Origin: Amblyomma americanum
Taxonomy: Eukaryota > Arthropoda > Arachnida > Ixodida > Ixodidae
Assembly (NCBI RefSeq): GCF_052857255.1
Contig: NC_135500.1
Location: 165,331,183-165,395,182, forward strand
Direction of reading: 5' to 3'
DNA: 64,000 bases
Shown in pieces: positions 48,301 to 61,007 of this stretch (positions are counted from its first letter, which is position 1; each line of letters starts with the position of its first letter). The position numbers and the translations under genes were made by a program. Below the pieces are notes generated by a model that was not told where the DNA came from, searched no databases, and saw nothing but the letters and a program-made list of their open reading frames with translations.

Positions 48301-48675
48301 CGTTGCGTGGCGCGCAAACGGTCACGCACACGGACACGCTCGAAATTCCCAGGAGGGGGGAGGAGGGAGAGATAGGTAGTTTGACGCGCGTGCTCCTCGA
48401 GTTTCTCCTCCGCGTCGCCGGCGCAGTACGCCAGCGCGGGCAACGGTCGACGCCGGCGGACGACGAAGACGCCGCGACGCTTGAGCGACTCTCGTGTGAA
48501 CCGCCAGCGAGCGATGCAGCCAAGACGTCGGCTCTCCGCCCAGCGTCCAGCGAAGTGGGCGTGGGAGAGCCGAAACGTCGCGCTGTGTACGCGCTAGCAG
48601 TAAGTGTATCAGCCCCGTGCTGTGCACAAACGACGCTGCCATGATGGACCGCCACCGTGCTCGGCATTACTTTGG
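45400..48675. other. CpG-rich stretch without a confident gene
   Basis: Dense CpG at 45.5-46.2, 46.6-47.2 and 48.2-48.65 kb gives overlapping frames on both strands. The tRNA-like head at 46560 and G19 at 45791 are the only features recognised. These could be promoter islands of genes not otherwise visible. Confidence 0.4.
46560..46660 (-). mobile_element. tRNA-like SINE head
   Basis: The reverse strand has a box A-like TGGCTATACGG and a box B GAGTTCGATCC at the right spacing, with an imperfect tRNA fold. Only this head region can be recognised. A real tRNA gene is unlikely because the stems pair poorly. Confidence 0.45.
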
Positions 48676-48676
48676 T

Positions 48677-48678
<2 letters not shown>

Positions 48679-48707
<29 letters not shown>
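48679..48707. repeat. C29 homopolymer
   Basis: 29 consecutive C, the longest single-base G/C run in the window. Confidence 0.95.
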
Positions 48708-48708
<1 letters not shown>

Positions 48709-49164
48709 TCTACTTCCCTTCCGAGAATAGGAAGGTTTGCACGATGCGCTTGAACTGGAGGCGCGCGAAATTTGCTCTAATGGCTGCCACTGCTGCTGTT
48801 CTCGTAGTATGTATGCACGCACTACGTGCTGCAGAGGCAGGGATGCGAGAACGAGGTAATCTAGTTAATTTGGGCGTATCATTCGAGCGAACAAAAGGAA
48901 AAAAAAAACGCTAGGAGGAATCTCAGAACCGCGGAATGAGCTGTAGGCTTCTGCGCTTTGAGAGAGGAAAGATAAAGGGGGATGCGGGGAAGGAAACGCG
49001 CCATGGCTGAAGTACATCGTGGGAGCGAGCAGGAACAATTGTTTCCACCCCGTGCATGCCGGATGAAGTTGGGGGGAGAGCGTGAAGCGCCCATTTCTTC
49101 CAACACTGTACACAGCGCATATACAGGGTCACCCGCCGAAGGGTCTGCTTCTGAATCTTGCATA

Positions 49165-49535
49165 GTGTAACGTTATAAGACAACCCCCAAGCTCGAAATC
49201 TCTCGTGTCCAGCGATTTCGGACAAAATTTTTGAAAACTGTAAGGTACTTTTAAGGAAATATTGAAGGTATTGGTCCATTCTTCTGATATGTAGCAAAAT
49301 ATTTCTCTTAAAGTGTTTCCATCGATTGCATCCAACAGTTAAGACTCCCATGGAAAATCAGTGGGGAACGCTTTGGAGGATAGCAGAAATGTTAATGGAA
49401 ACAAAAATTCAAGACTGTCGTCAGGTGGTCTGCGGACATATTGTTATAGTGAAACCTAACATTACATGAAAAAACTGCGTGCATAAAATGTTTCTCGCTC
49501 AAATATGCTTTTACCCAGAATTGCTGTGTATGGAA
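49165..49535 (+). repeat. Dispersed repeat, copy B
   Basis: Second copy of the repeat at 34477, in the same orientation, with conserved blocks ACTGTAAGGTACT, GGGGAACGCT and TGTTATAGTGAAACCT. Confidence 0.65.
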
Positions 49536-52500
49536 CACAGAGGACTTTCATTCTCGTCCCTGAGGACCTTTGGCAGCTTTCATATAGGTGTCGCAAGTGA
49601 TCTCCTACACAGCTCGGGCGCAGACTCTTGTGGCCTGGGGACTTCTGACCGAACCTGTACGTTTCATCATTTGCTGAGAGACTTTCCTGGCATAGCGCGC
49701 ATACTGCGGTAATAGCGAAAGAGTGGCGCCGAGCATATATGCTGCGCTGCCAACCAGCGCTCGTCGAACTGGGGCTGTCTCCATTCGGAAACGCCGTTTG
49801 AAAACACTACACCCTGTCAAACTACCTCCAGTACTTCCCACAGTCTCAGAAAGACCAGTGGCCCAGCTTTCTGAACGGAATGCTTTGGGACTTGTTGGCG
49901 TCCTCCTAAACCGGCGACGCCACGGATTTTTATTGCTGCAGGTGCGAAAGAAGAAAACCCGGCATCTCTGCATAGATGCGGCCACACGGTACCAGAATGG
50001 CTGCCAAATTGGATCTCGATTCCCCGCACCGTTCGCGGGGCCGTTAGGACGCGTAGGTGAAAAGAAAAAGGTGAATCGATCGGCAAGGACCGGTCCTTTA
50101 TCATTACAGCCGCGACGACCTCGAATTAACGCCCGGTTATATAAAGCTCGCGCGAGTAACGGCTCATCCACTTAGCGGGCTCTCGCGCCGAAGGCAACAA
50201 CGTGAGAAGCGGTGCTATAAACCGGGTCAGGTTTGTCGCACTATAGCCAGACTGTCTTCTTGGAAAGGGACTGCCGAGATGGGGGAAGAAAAGAAGTGTC
50301 GCACCGAGGCCCGCACTCCTATCGGCGCGGCCTCTGCGGTCAAGCCGTGCTCCCGTGCTCGGCATACGTGTGTCGGTACCGAGTGACGTGCGTGCCTACT
50401 GCTGTTTATTTCAGGGCCGAAGAAGAGTATCTCCGCGCTGAGTGCCTCTTCGGGAATGGGAACGGGTTGGAACGGGGCCGCCACTCGCGTTCGCTCGCTT
50501 TGTTCGTACACATAGGAGAGAGCAGCTGCTCCTTTTTTGCGCCTCTTCTTTCGCGGGTGCTGCGCCCCGGGGCAGGCAGTGGCGTTGCACACCAGCAGTC
50601 CGTGCGCGGGCATGGCGGCGAAGATGCATGCACCACGGTGCGGGGAGTGCGGACACGTTGCAATGCACTGTGCGTCCGCAGATTCCGCCGGCAGGCTTTT
50701 CCCATACAAAAGTACCCTGCGGCCGGCTGTAATCAATTGGTCCAAATAGCTGTAACCTTTCCTGTGGCCTTCTATATAGATATATTTTTTTTATATACAG
50801 CTGAAACAGTTGAATGGTTCCGATGCTGTAGCTCTAGTGGCATAGATTTTTCTATAGGTGGCAATAAGCACCACTTTGTGTGTGTATACACGACCATAAA
50901 GGGCCATGCAGTGGGCATATTCAAGCTGATGATGATTATGAAAAGGGCATAGGCGTACATAGCTTACCATCAAGGTTGTCCATCATCGGCCATAGGCATT
51001 TTTTTTTTATGGGCTCCACAAACCTCGCTACTCCCAAACACGATGGCCATCTGCGCGCTTCGGTAAATGATGAGCAGCAGGTATAGCGGTGTAGGGGGAG
51101 GAGGTAATAAAGAGGAAGATAGTGCGCTACTGCTATCAACACTTTTGTGCAGAGGCAACGGCTAAAGTGTCTACTTTCTGCAGCCGTGTGAAGAGGGGGG
51201 AGGTTGTGAAGAAAGGAATTAAATACGCCGTAGCTGTCTCACTCCACCTGAAGCGTGACCTTGAGGGAGGAAGAGTGAGGGAGATTGGAGAGAGAGAGAG
51301 AAAGAAGAGCTCGTATACATACCTCACACATACGGACTATAGGGCACGCGTTAGTGGGCCCCAATCGTGTTCGCTGCCGTGGTGAACATGAAGAAGCCTA
51401 AGAAAAAGAGCATTTACGTAACTGACTAAAATGCAGAGAAAAAAATGTAGTAAGGAGAGTGGAAGGCATCTTGCGTGCAGTCAAACCGGCACTGTTCCCC
51501 ATCTTATTGTTTCATCGCTCCTTAGAGGCTCGAAACAAGCCATCTTTAAATATGCGCTGTGGGCGAATCGGAGTTAGCTTACGTACTTAACCTGTTAAAC
51601 TTGACTTAACTTCCGTCGGTTTAGGTTGCCGCACTGTTTTAGTCGGGCCTTATGGTCACCGAAACGATCCCTCTCCAGCTGATGTTATATATGTCATGTC
51701 GCGGTAACCGCCGCCGAGTAGGTGGACTCACGCAATTTGACTCTATCCAGTATGATGCCTGCTAAAAAAAAAGTTACAACCAATTAATAAGCTAGTAAAT
51801 TGTATTATTGCTGCGCGTGTAATAATCACACGCGACACGCGCGCCAGCTAGAATCTGTCCTACAAAGCTTGCGCTTGTAGCAGGCTCAACAGACACTGCA
51901 CTTTTCGGGAAGTTCTCTCCTACGGAAGCAAGGCAATTGAGTTGCTAGATGAGTTTAGCATACCTGCCGAGGCGTTGTGCTTTCTTACTTCAAAGCTATA
52001 AAAAAAATGGAGAGATAGAAAGAAGCAAATTGAAAGAATTCATATTTAAATGCAGTTGTTGCAACATAGCCACAGAGTCAACAAGCTAAAATGCTGGCGC
52101 TCAAGGAGGGCAGAAGTGGAAACTGAGCTGTATAGAGTTGGGCGCATACAGGCTTGAGTCAAAAAGTCTTCTGGCCGTGTATGGTTCGCATTTTAGACTC
52201 TGTAGTGGGGCTGTTGTGGCACACATGGAGCTCTAAACCTCTCTTTGGTGAGGAGAGCCCCAGTCCTCACCTTTCAATACGCTCTGTGTTTTTAGGGATG
52301 CAGTTCATCAGTGAACATGCAGTTCAACAGTGAACATGGCCTGACAATTTTTGGCTAAGAGTGCAGGTCTTCTGTTGTATACGCTAGAAGCACCACAAAG
52401 AAAGGGCGAATTCTGGCACAGTTCAAGAATGAAGCGCGGGAGACACAAATAATATAAAAGTGAATGCAAGTGAATGAAGAGTAGCGCCGCCCGTGGAGAT

Positions 52501-53385
52501 AAAAAGGGGATGCGCAGCATTGCTCAAAATGGAGGGCACCCACTGCCTCGGGCTGCCCCGGCCATCACTATGGTAATGCGCACATTAACGAAGGAAGGAG
52601 AAGAAAATGTAAGCAGGAACTCGGCAAACAGACGGAAGAAGGAAAGATTTCGGGTAAACAGGGCACGCCTCGGTTAATGATGGCGCGGGCTCCTCTCTCT
52701 CTCTGTTTCGGTGCTGGTCCAGTTCCTCGGAGAGCACCGCGCGCACGCTTGACCTGGCGAACATTGCCTCGTCCGCTGCTGCTTCGCAAACTGTGAAGAC
52801 AAACGAGCCATTATGTCCCGCGGGAGGAACGGGACCGGCTATAGTATATGCATGGGATATATTGTTGGCGCTTTTCGCAGGCACGGGTCGTTGTTCGGCT
52901 GACGTACAATGTATATGCCCCGCAGTCGGGAGCATAGCTTCCCGTGGTTTACCATGGGGCTTAATCGTACGCAGTGGACGTCCATCCTAATAAGAGATTT
53001 CGTGAGATTTCGCTGCTGATTCTGTGCGTGTTTGTTTGTTGTTCTAGTTTGTATATCCTTTCCTACTTCACCGTGTCAGGTACACTTCCAGATTCCCACG
53101 TCCGATTTTCCTCCTCGGTGTGCCTTACAGTGAAGCGATGGGACGTTAGCCGGCCGATTTCAGCGTGCGAATGCTCCGTGGTGACTTTATTGTGTAGTAT
53201 ACCCGATTGGCATCAGGTTCCAAGACAAATACAAAGCTTTGTCTCCGTGTCACACCAACTCTTTTCCTTCCGTTCACTCCAAAGCCGAACAGGGACGCTT
53301 GGCTTGTATACACAAACAAAAAAAATTTCGAGAAAGAAATAAAAGAGAGAAAGTTCCCAGCAGTTTCAGGCAGCTAATCGGATGC

Positions 53386-53614
53386 TGGTTTACGAGGGTT
53401 TCACGTCCCAAAGCGACTCAGGCATATGAGGGACGCCGTAAGGGCTCCGGAAATTTCGACTACCTGGTGTCCTTTAACGTGCACTACCATCGCGCCTTAC
53501 ACGGGCCTCTAGAATTTCGCCTCCATTGAAATTCGACCGCCGCGGCCGGGATTGCACCCTGGTACTCCAGCTCAGTAGCCGAGCGCCATAAGCACTGAGC
53601 CACCGCGGCGGCTT
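53386..53614 (-). mobile_element. tRNA-derived SINE, second subfamily
   Basis: It reads on the reverse strand from GCCGCCGCGGTGGCTCAGTG through the CCTGAGTCGCTTTGGGACG ending. Flanks CTAATCGGATGC (53374-53385) and CTAATAGGATGC (53615-53626) are an 11-of-12 target duplication. Confidence 0.85.
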
Positions 53615-54227
53615 CTAATAGGATGCATACTTGCGAAGTCGCATGGGCCATGGTCCAAGTTCACCTCGAAGACTCGACAGGCCGCGTTTGTCTCTTGAAG
53701 TTTGAAGTGACCCCTGATGATTGCGGTGCGGAGGAAAGATCAGAGCGCTTTTTTGTTCCTTAGTCTTTCTTCTCGCCTGCAGGTCGCAGTGACATCTGTG
53801 TGCGCAAGCGTGGCGGTCTGTGTGGGGCCACGTAAAAAAATCCTGCCTCGTGGCCCTTTGTCGCTCCATAGCCGGCTTTACCTCGGCGCAGGTCTGCAGT
53901 GTAAACGACCTGTCGTTGAGCTCGACCCTTCACCTCCGGCGTGCGGGCGCGCGGACGCGACCTCTCGCGACCTTCGCACAGGCAGAGACGGCAGCGGCAA
54001 AAGCGCCAGCCACGCTACAAATTAGCGAAGCGCCGCTGCACGGGAAATTACCGGTCATCGCCATTAGCAGTTGCGTCACTTATACTTATGAGAGAGAAAT
54101 GGTTTCCTGCGTCGCTTCCGCGCCTTCGTTGGCCTCGCAGTGCCTGCCCGCGCCTTTAGCGGTGCGTGCCGTAATTGTGGCGCGTGCGCTGCCGAAACAG
54201 CGAGTTGTTGAGAGTCGGTACACAATG

Positions 54228-54800
54228 CCCGGATCATGAGAGTGAAATAACCAGAAGAATAAGAATGGGGTGGAGCACATATGGCAGGTTCTCTCAGATC
54301 ATGAATGGCAGTTTAACAATATCCCCCAAGAGAAAAGTGTACAACAGCTGTACCTTACCGGTACTCAACTATGGGGCAGAAACGTGGAGGCTAACGAAAA
54401 GGGTTGAGCTTAAGTTAAGGACAACGCAGTGAGCCATGGAAAGAAAAATGATAGGTGTAACGTTAAGAGACCGGAAGCGGGAAGAGTGAAGGTGACGGAA
54501 AAAACGCGGGTTAATGACATCCTAGTCGAAATCAAGAAAAAGAAATGGGCTTGGACAGGGCATGTCATGCGAAGGCAAGGTAACCGCTGTTCCTTAACGG
54601 TAACGGAGTGGATTCCAAGAGAAGGCAAGCGTAACAGGGGGCGGCAGAAGGTTAGGTGGGCCGATGAGATTAAGAAGTTTGCGGTCATACGGTGGGCGCA
54701 GCTAGCAAAGGACAGGCTAACTGGAGAGACATGGGAGAGGCCTTTGCCCTGCAATGGATGTAGTCAAGCTGACGAAGATGATGATGGTGTACAATTCCCC
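54228..54800 (+). mobile_element. RTE/BovB-like LINE, C-terminal fragment
   Basis: Two overlapping frames, joined by a frameshift near 54430, encode KVYNSCTLPVLNYGAETWRL and WAWTGHVMRRQGNRC...GRQKVRWADEIKK. These are hallmark motifs of the RTE reverse transcriptase C-terminus. The copy ends in a GATGATGATG-type tail. 5'-truncated, with no intact reverse transcriptase. Confidence 0.82.
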
Positions 54801-54905
54801 AACGAATGTTTCTACTCAGTTCTTTTCTATTTTTATCATTAGCGGCGTAGAGCGGTCAATCCCTGCGGTAGCGGATGCGCAGGTTTGCCGGGGTCGTTGA
54901 CGAGA

Positions 54906-55217
54906 CCCGTCGCGGTGGCTCAGTGGTTAGGGCGCTCGGCTACTGATCCGGAGTTCCTGGGTTCGAACCCTGCTGCCGCGTCTCGATGGCGACAAAATGC
55001 AAAAGACGCCTGTGTGCTGTGTGATGTCAGCTGCACGTAAAATATCTCCAGGTGGTCGAAATTGTTCCGGAGCTCTCCGCTATACGGCACCTCTTTGTTT
55101 CTTCTTTCATTGCCATCTTTTTCCCTTCCCTCACGGCGTGGTTGACGTGCCCACCGAGATGCGAGACAGTTACTTCGCCATTTAGTTCCTTTCCTCGAAA
55201 AAAAAAAAAAACTAATC
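54906..55217 (+). mobile_element. Ruka-like SINE, full length
   Basis: It has box A TGGCTCAGTGG, box B GGTTCGAACCC, the standard body and a poly(A) end. A 9-bp target duplication TTGACGAGA lies at 54897-54905 and 55218-55226. It sits about 110 bp after an RTE-type LINE tail. Confidence 0.86.
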
Positions 55218-55229
55218 TTGACGAGAATC

Positions 55230-58200
55230 GGAAATAATAAGATTGGAGTCGTTATAGCATTCTAGCTGGGTAATACAAGTTCGGTTAGTCCCTTCGTGTG
55301 GTTTGAAACAGCGGGAATTTTCCGAAGCTGATACTTCAATGAAAGCGAAGAAGCATTTCGGGTGTCATAAAGCGTGTCACGTTGGCTTTCGTCACTGGTC
55401 AGTCGCAGGTTAACAAAAGTGGCGTAGGCGTTAGTCCTTTGCTGTGTAACTGTGTTTACACAACTATTAGTACTTAAAATAAGCAATCATTACAATTTAT
55501 CAGACTAACCGCAGAGGGACCATCAGTCACAGTCAAGTCAACTTGCGGACTAGTTTCTCTACTGCAAATTGTTTTCACGTGCGTCCAGCTTTGAGAACTC
55601 AGCTATTGATTGGTTGATACCAAAGCTCTGTATTCTTACGACGCAGAACGGAGACAGTGTGCGGAAACTGAATTTCGGGGAGACACCTTCGGCGCAGTGA
55701 TTATGGTCTCGCTGACAGTTTTGTTGACGGTGAAGTTTAAAAGCTGTAGCTATAAGTCGGGGCCAACTAGCTGTTCACCCGCTAGATAAGAATACGCGAC
55801 TGTGCGGCACGTTTAATTGTTATATCGTATGCCTGTAGATGTCGCGATTTACCTTTCTCACCGCGCAGTGCGATCAAGTCACGAACCGTTCTTACGCGTC
55901 AGGTGGCCCCAGCTCTAGCCACCTCCACGCATCGGATAAATTGCGAGACGTTACGTTTTTTTTTCGTGCAGCAGTGCACGCCGACGAAGCGCGCGCACTT
56001 CGCTAAGGCATTCCATCACTCCTAGCTGGCAGATTATATACATAAGTATACCGCCAACTCGATCCGCATCGCTTATGGCTATCCATTTCACGACTCGAAA
56101 GTGCGACGACAGGAAATGAGTATGCGCGTTGGTTTAAATTACAGCCGTCAAAAATCTTGAGCCTAGCACAGTGGGAGGGCTATAATTTCATTACTTCGCT
56201 GCATGCGCGAGAAATAAAAAAAAATGTGGGCGGAGAGGGGAGGTGTAGAAAGAAAAGAGGGGGAAGGAAACGCTCGTTCGCAATTGGGCCGGCAACTGGC
56301 GCGACTCACGAAGCTTTTCCCTCCGCTCGCGCAATATTTATTTATCGCCGCTTCCGATCTGATCCTGTCGCGGACGCCATACGAACCGAGCGACGCGCCG
56401 CCGAACCGTAGACAGAGTCGGTGTTGCTGCTGCTGGAGCCTTTAAGACGGAGCGGAGCATTATGAGCCTGACAGGGCCTGCGATAGCGCGCGTTCTCCGT
56501 GCCAGTAACACAGGGCACGTCGGTTGTGCGGCACTAATTAGTGAGCCGAGCGCAGGCGCGGCGGTGAGACGCGAAATATGCGCAAGACTATACGGCGGAG
56601 GTCGGTGTTCGCTCAGGATCGAAACACGAAAGGGGGGAGGGCGAGGGTAGAAGGAGGTGTTTCTTTGTTCTTGTTCGTTCGGTGACTCGCAGGATACGTC
56701 GTCGGGGGTTCTTTGCCCGTTTGTTGGGCGCTCGCGTCCTCGTTTGTTGGTGTGTTTGTCGCGAGATTGGCCCGGGCGCCGGGCGCGTTTGTAGGGAGCG
56801 TTGGTCGATGAAATATGAGCCGCCACTGCCGGTGTGTACCGACAGCGTAGGCATCTTAGACGGATGGCGATGCTCCGGATGACCGGGGCCCGCGCTTTTG
56901 TTGAACGTGGCCCGTAACTGGTGAAGAAATACACTCGTCTCCCGTATGGTTGTTCCAGTTCCTGTGAAGAAACGCATTGTTCTGTCTCAAACAATTGCAG
57001 TGCGCTTGTCCGTTGTGTCAGGACGCAGGGCGAGCTTGCGCCCCCCCCCTTTTTTGTCTTTCACATTTTATCTCTCCTGACTTCCGATTATCTCCGAAAT
57101 GACATCATTGGCTCGATAACTTAGTCTGTACTGTGGGTGTGTTATCGGTAGTGTGCGGCGAGCGTGCGTGAATGTTTTAAGGTCAAAAGTTCCATCTTGC
57201 AGGAGCATGACCGTAACATGTTTCACTGCACATTTCGAAGGTGACGGTGGTATCCTCACGTGGCGCAGCCCGGCTACTCCTTCACCTGTTCAGTAACAGA
57301 TGTAAACCGGTTAAGTCTCTGCTACTCTGCTGGTTAAGTTTCAGTCCTTATTTGGTATTTTACGGTCGCATTTCTCGCACTTAACGGCACTATACAACCG
57401 TATAATCACACCTCGCAAGATATAGGCTCGTAAAATGGTGTGCCTAAATTCGCATTTTTCTGAGCGACTGTCCTTATTACTTATGCCGGGCTGTTATCAC
57501 GCATTTCTTCTTCCCTTTGTGACGGGAGTTTACCTATCGGGAACTGTACTGGAGGTCTCGAGAGGCGTTCTCTTCTAAGGGTATAAAGGACGACTAGGTT
57601 TTCTTTAAGAGCATGTCTGCATGTGCCGTGAGTTTAAGTCACTGGAACAAGAGCGCGTATTGCAACATTAAAACCGACCAGATCAGGCCCGCTGACGACT
57701 CATCCCTAATTTACATTGCTTCCGTCTACATCAGTGTCGGTTGCTGTTTTGGCACCGTGAAAGTAAACCGACTACCCGACACCTCCAGCATTGCACAGAA
57801 TTAGCCTTACCCGAAACCTTGAAATCATTAGCCTGCTAGTTCAGGTAGAGGCATTGAAGCATTAGGTCCCTCCAAACATGCATAATCATGCGGAGTAGTA
57901 ACCTACCACGTCTCCTACACGGCCTCCTGAACTGCGGGGGCTGGGCTGGTGCTTGCCCGGACGTTCGCTTCCTACCCGAAACTCACCGAGCGGCCTGCTA
58001 CGCCTGCGCCTTCTGACCTCTGGCTCGCTCGCTGCTAAATCACACGCGTCCTTCCTACGTATGCGGGGGTCACGTAACCTCGTGCGAACCCGGAGTCTGC
58101 CATGTCGTTCGAACGATTCCGGCGAACCGAGAAGCCACCGCGGGGGAAGAGGGCGGAGCGGCGCCAGTGATTCTTCCAGGAACGCGTCGTTGCGCTCTTT

Positions 58201-58269
58201 CCAAAAGGAATTTCCAATACCCTCTTTGCCGCGCCAGCCTGCGAAAGCGAGTTTAAGCGCCTGCACACA

Positions 58270-58330
<61 letters not shown>

Positions 58331-59740
58331 GAAGCTCCTCCAGTCGGGCGACATCTCGTAGGCCCGAAGGAAACGGTATCTTCTTCTGCCCCCCCCCCCG
58401 GGGGTGCACAGGTAGTACACAGCATGACACACCCTCCGCGCGCTCTCCGGATCACAGAGCCGACAACGCCGGTAATGGCTGCCGGCCGTACACCTGCAGC
58501 GGGAAAGAGGACGACCGAGAGAGGCCTCTTCAGCTCGCCTTCGCCACGTCGTTTCCTTCGTTAGGCCATTATATTGCGTGAGGGGAGGGGGGGAAGCGGG
58601 CTAATGGTGTGTCCCACTTGGCGGGCTGATCCCCTTCTCGGAAAAGTTAAAAGAGAAGTGGTGGCGACCTCCGACCCCGGTGCGTTGCTTGCTGCACGCC
58701 GTGTTATTTGGTGCGCGACCGCTCCTCCGTCTCCCCGCGCGTTTCCTCCCTCGGTGGCGCAAAAAACCGCGGCGCCGCGCGAAAGTTCGTCTCCTGTCGA
58801 ACACCACCGCCCGCGGCGATGAGAAGAAAGTAAAATAGAAGGCAGGAACATGGGAAGCCCCGTGCGTCCGCTTCACCGTGGTACGGCCACGGAACGCGTC
58901 CAATGCGCGTGTCCCCTGCGCTTAGTACTTACCTGCTCTGCAGGGAGCCGTAGCGTGTATTGTCATGCGGCATGCAGTTTTCTTTTTCATGTCAACGCGT
59001 CAAGAAAGTAAGGCAGCGACATGTCTGCCTCGCTACATTCTTTTTAATTATTTTTGTTTCAACAAACAGACCGTGCGGGAGATAGGTGGCATGGTGTCTG
59101 AATCGACCGTAAGCAAAAAAAAAAAAGAGAACGTTGCCTGACTAATGCCGTGTTCGCACTGAGCCATTCGGCGTCAAGAGCGAGCGGAAACAGGCCCCGG
59201 CCCGGCACACTTTCCGGCGGAAAGTCTGGCATTCCTTTGCCGGTTTGTTCTTTCCGCTCTTCCGCCATTGGTCGCTACCGCCTGCCTCGTCCGTACTAAT
59301 GGATAGCGAGTAATGTGTGTCAACGACTGGTGTGCGAGGTGGTGCAGGTTCATGGCGGACGGGCAACCGGAGGTAGTACGTGACGGGAGAGGTATCGCTA
59401 CAGAATACCACGCCGGTACAACTGCTGCCACGGCACGAAGCTGCACGCGCTGGCGCACCGATTTCGTCCACGGTATGCGGCGAAAGTAGTCGACGGAGGA
59501 ATAATATTTTTGAGCAAAATTTCTAGAAGCGGCGTTCAGTTCCCTTGCCTGGGTATCCCGATCGTTCGTTGGTCCGTGATAACGCCGTGTGGGTTACCCG
59601 ACATTCAATTCTCTCTTGTCAAAAGTAATTACCCGGCGCTAAAGCGGGGTACATGTAGTGGTGACACCTGTTGCCTCTGGCCACCTCAGTGCGTGCGCCG
59701 GCGATTCTAGTGGCACTGAAAGAAACATAACTTTACAGAC
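55230..59740. other. Intergenic or intronic stretch without a confident gene
   Basis: CpG-rich islands at 56.2-56.9 and 57.9-58.85 kb, the (GAAA)n repeat and otherwise unassigned sequence. The 218-residue minus frame at 56338-56994 lacks recognisable domains. Confidence 0.4.
58273..58330. repeat. (GAAA)n microsatellite
   Basis: About 58 bp of nearly pure GAAA, surrounded by GC-rich DNA. Confidence 0.96.
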
Positions 59741-59741
59741 G

Positions 59742-59985
59742 CATGGAGAGGAATAAATGGGCTTGGGCAGGGCATGCAATGCGATGGCAGGATAACCGCT
59801 GGTCCTTGAGGGTAATAGAGTGGATTCCAAGAGAAGGCAAGCGTATAGCAGGGGGCGGCAGAAGATTAGGTGAGCTGATGAGATTAAGTTTGCAGGCATA
59901 GGGTGGGCGCAGCTGGCAAAGGACAGGATTAGACATGGGAGAGGCCTTTGTCCTGCAGTGGGTGTAGTCAGGCTGGTGATGATGA
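59742..59985 (+). mobile_element. RTE-type LINE 3' fragment
   Basis: It is the same family as 54228, with WAWAGHAMRWQDNRWSL, then the GGCGGCAGAAGATTAGG region and the TGATGATGA tail. It carries small deletions in the frame. Confidence 0.78.
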
Positions 59986-60723
59986 GCTTTTTTCTCGCCG
60001 CCCTCCCATCTAAATGTATGACGGCAAATAAAGATTATTGTTATGATGATGATTATGATTGAGGCGCACAGCGACCTGCATACTGAAGCACACGAACCCA
60101 CGTGTACAACCTTTGTCAAAAGTCTCCAGGCCACATTGTTTCCCTTTCAGCCGTTTGTCGGAGCACTTATGACACCTCTCGTTATAAACCCCGCTAAGCT
60201 TGAAGAGACCCCCCGCCCGCACCTTTCACGGCGTTTTAGTTTTGGGCAGGACCATAGGTGCTCCACTATACGGTTCAAAAGCGAACCATGTGGCCCGAAG
60301 TATTTTTACCGAGGCTGTGCGTGCTGCGTAGCCGTGTGCGCTGCACACCCCGATGCTTCAGCCGTGAGCTCATCGGCGCTTGTGCGCGACCTCCTTCGTT
60401 GACAGCGTTCAGAGCGGTGACTGGCAAGAGGGCCATTCGTGTGGTGATGCCGGCCGCGTTTGAAGTCATTCCCACGCGCTCGGACCCTCGAACGGCACCG
60501 CATCCGTTCTGCTAAGTGTCCCAGTCGGCGACGACGTTACTGCGTCGCCGCCATCAGAGCGTCCCCCATTCCGGAGGAGACCGCCCAAAAGGTCGTTCTC
60601 CCGCCACACCCCTTCCTCCCAGCGTAACTGCTTCGCAAATGCGTTTTTTTTTTTGCGCTTTTACTATGCTGTTCACTACAGGACCATTCACTTACTTCAC
60701 AAATTTCTTTATATTTCCCTTCC

Positions 60724-60828
<105 letters not shown>

Positions 60829-60838
60829 GCGTTCGGTC

Positions 60839-61007
60839 CCGGGCGCGGCAGTTGAATTTCGATGAATGCGGAATTCTAAAGGTCCGTGTACTGTGCAATG
60901 TCAGCGCACGTTAAAGAACCCCAGGTGGTCGAAATTTCCGGAGCCCTTCACTACGGCGTCCCTCATAGCCTGAGTCGCTTTGGGACGTTAAACCCCCATA
61001 AACCATA
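60839..61007 (+). mobile_element. SINE of the second subfamily, head lost next to a TA microsatellite
   Basis: The body (GTCAGCGCACGTTAAAGAAC) and the ending (CTGAGTCGCTTTGGGACGTT) are intact, but the tRNA head is replaced by the long TA repeat at 60727. Confidence 0.78.

Noticed and set aside
56338..56994. 218-residue minus-strand frame
   Set aside because: It lies in a CpG island with open frames on both strands; composition is dominated by Arg, Pro and Ala with no recognisable domain.
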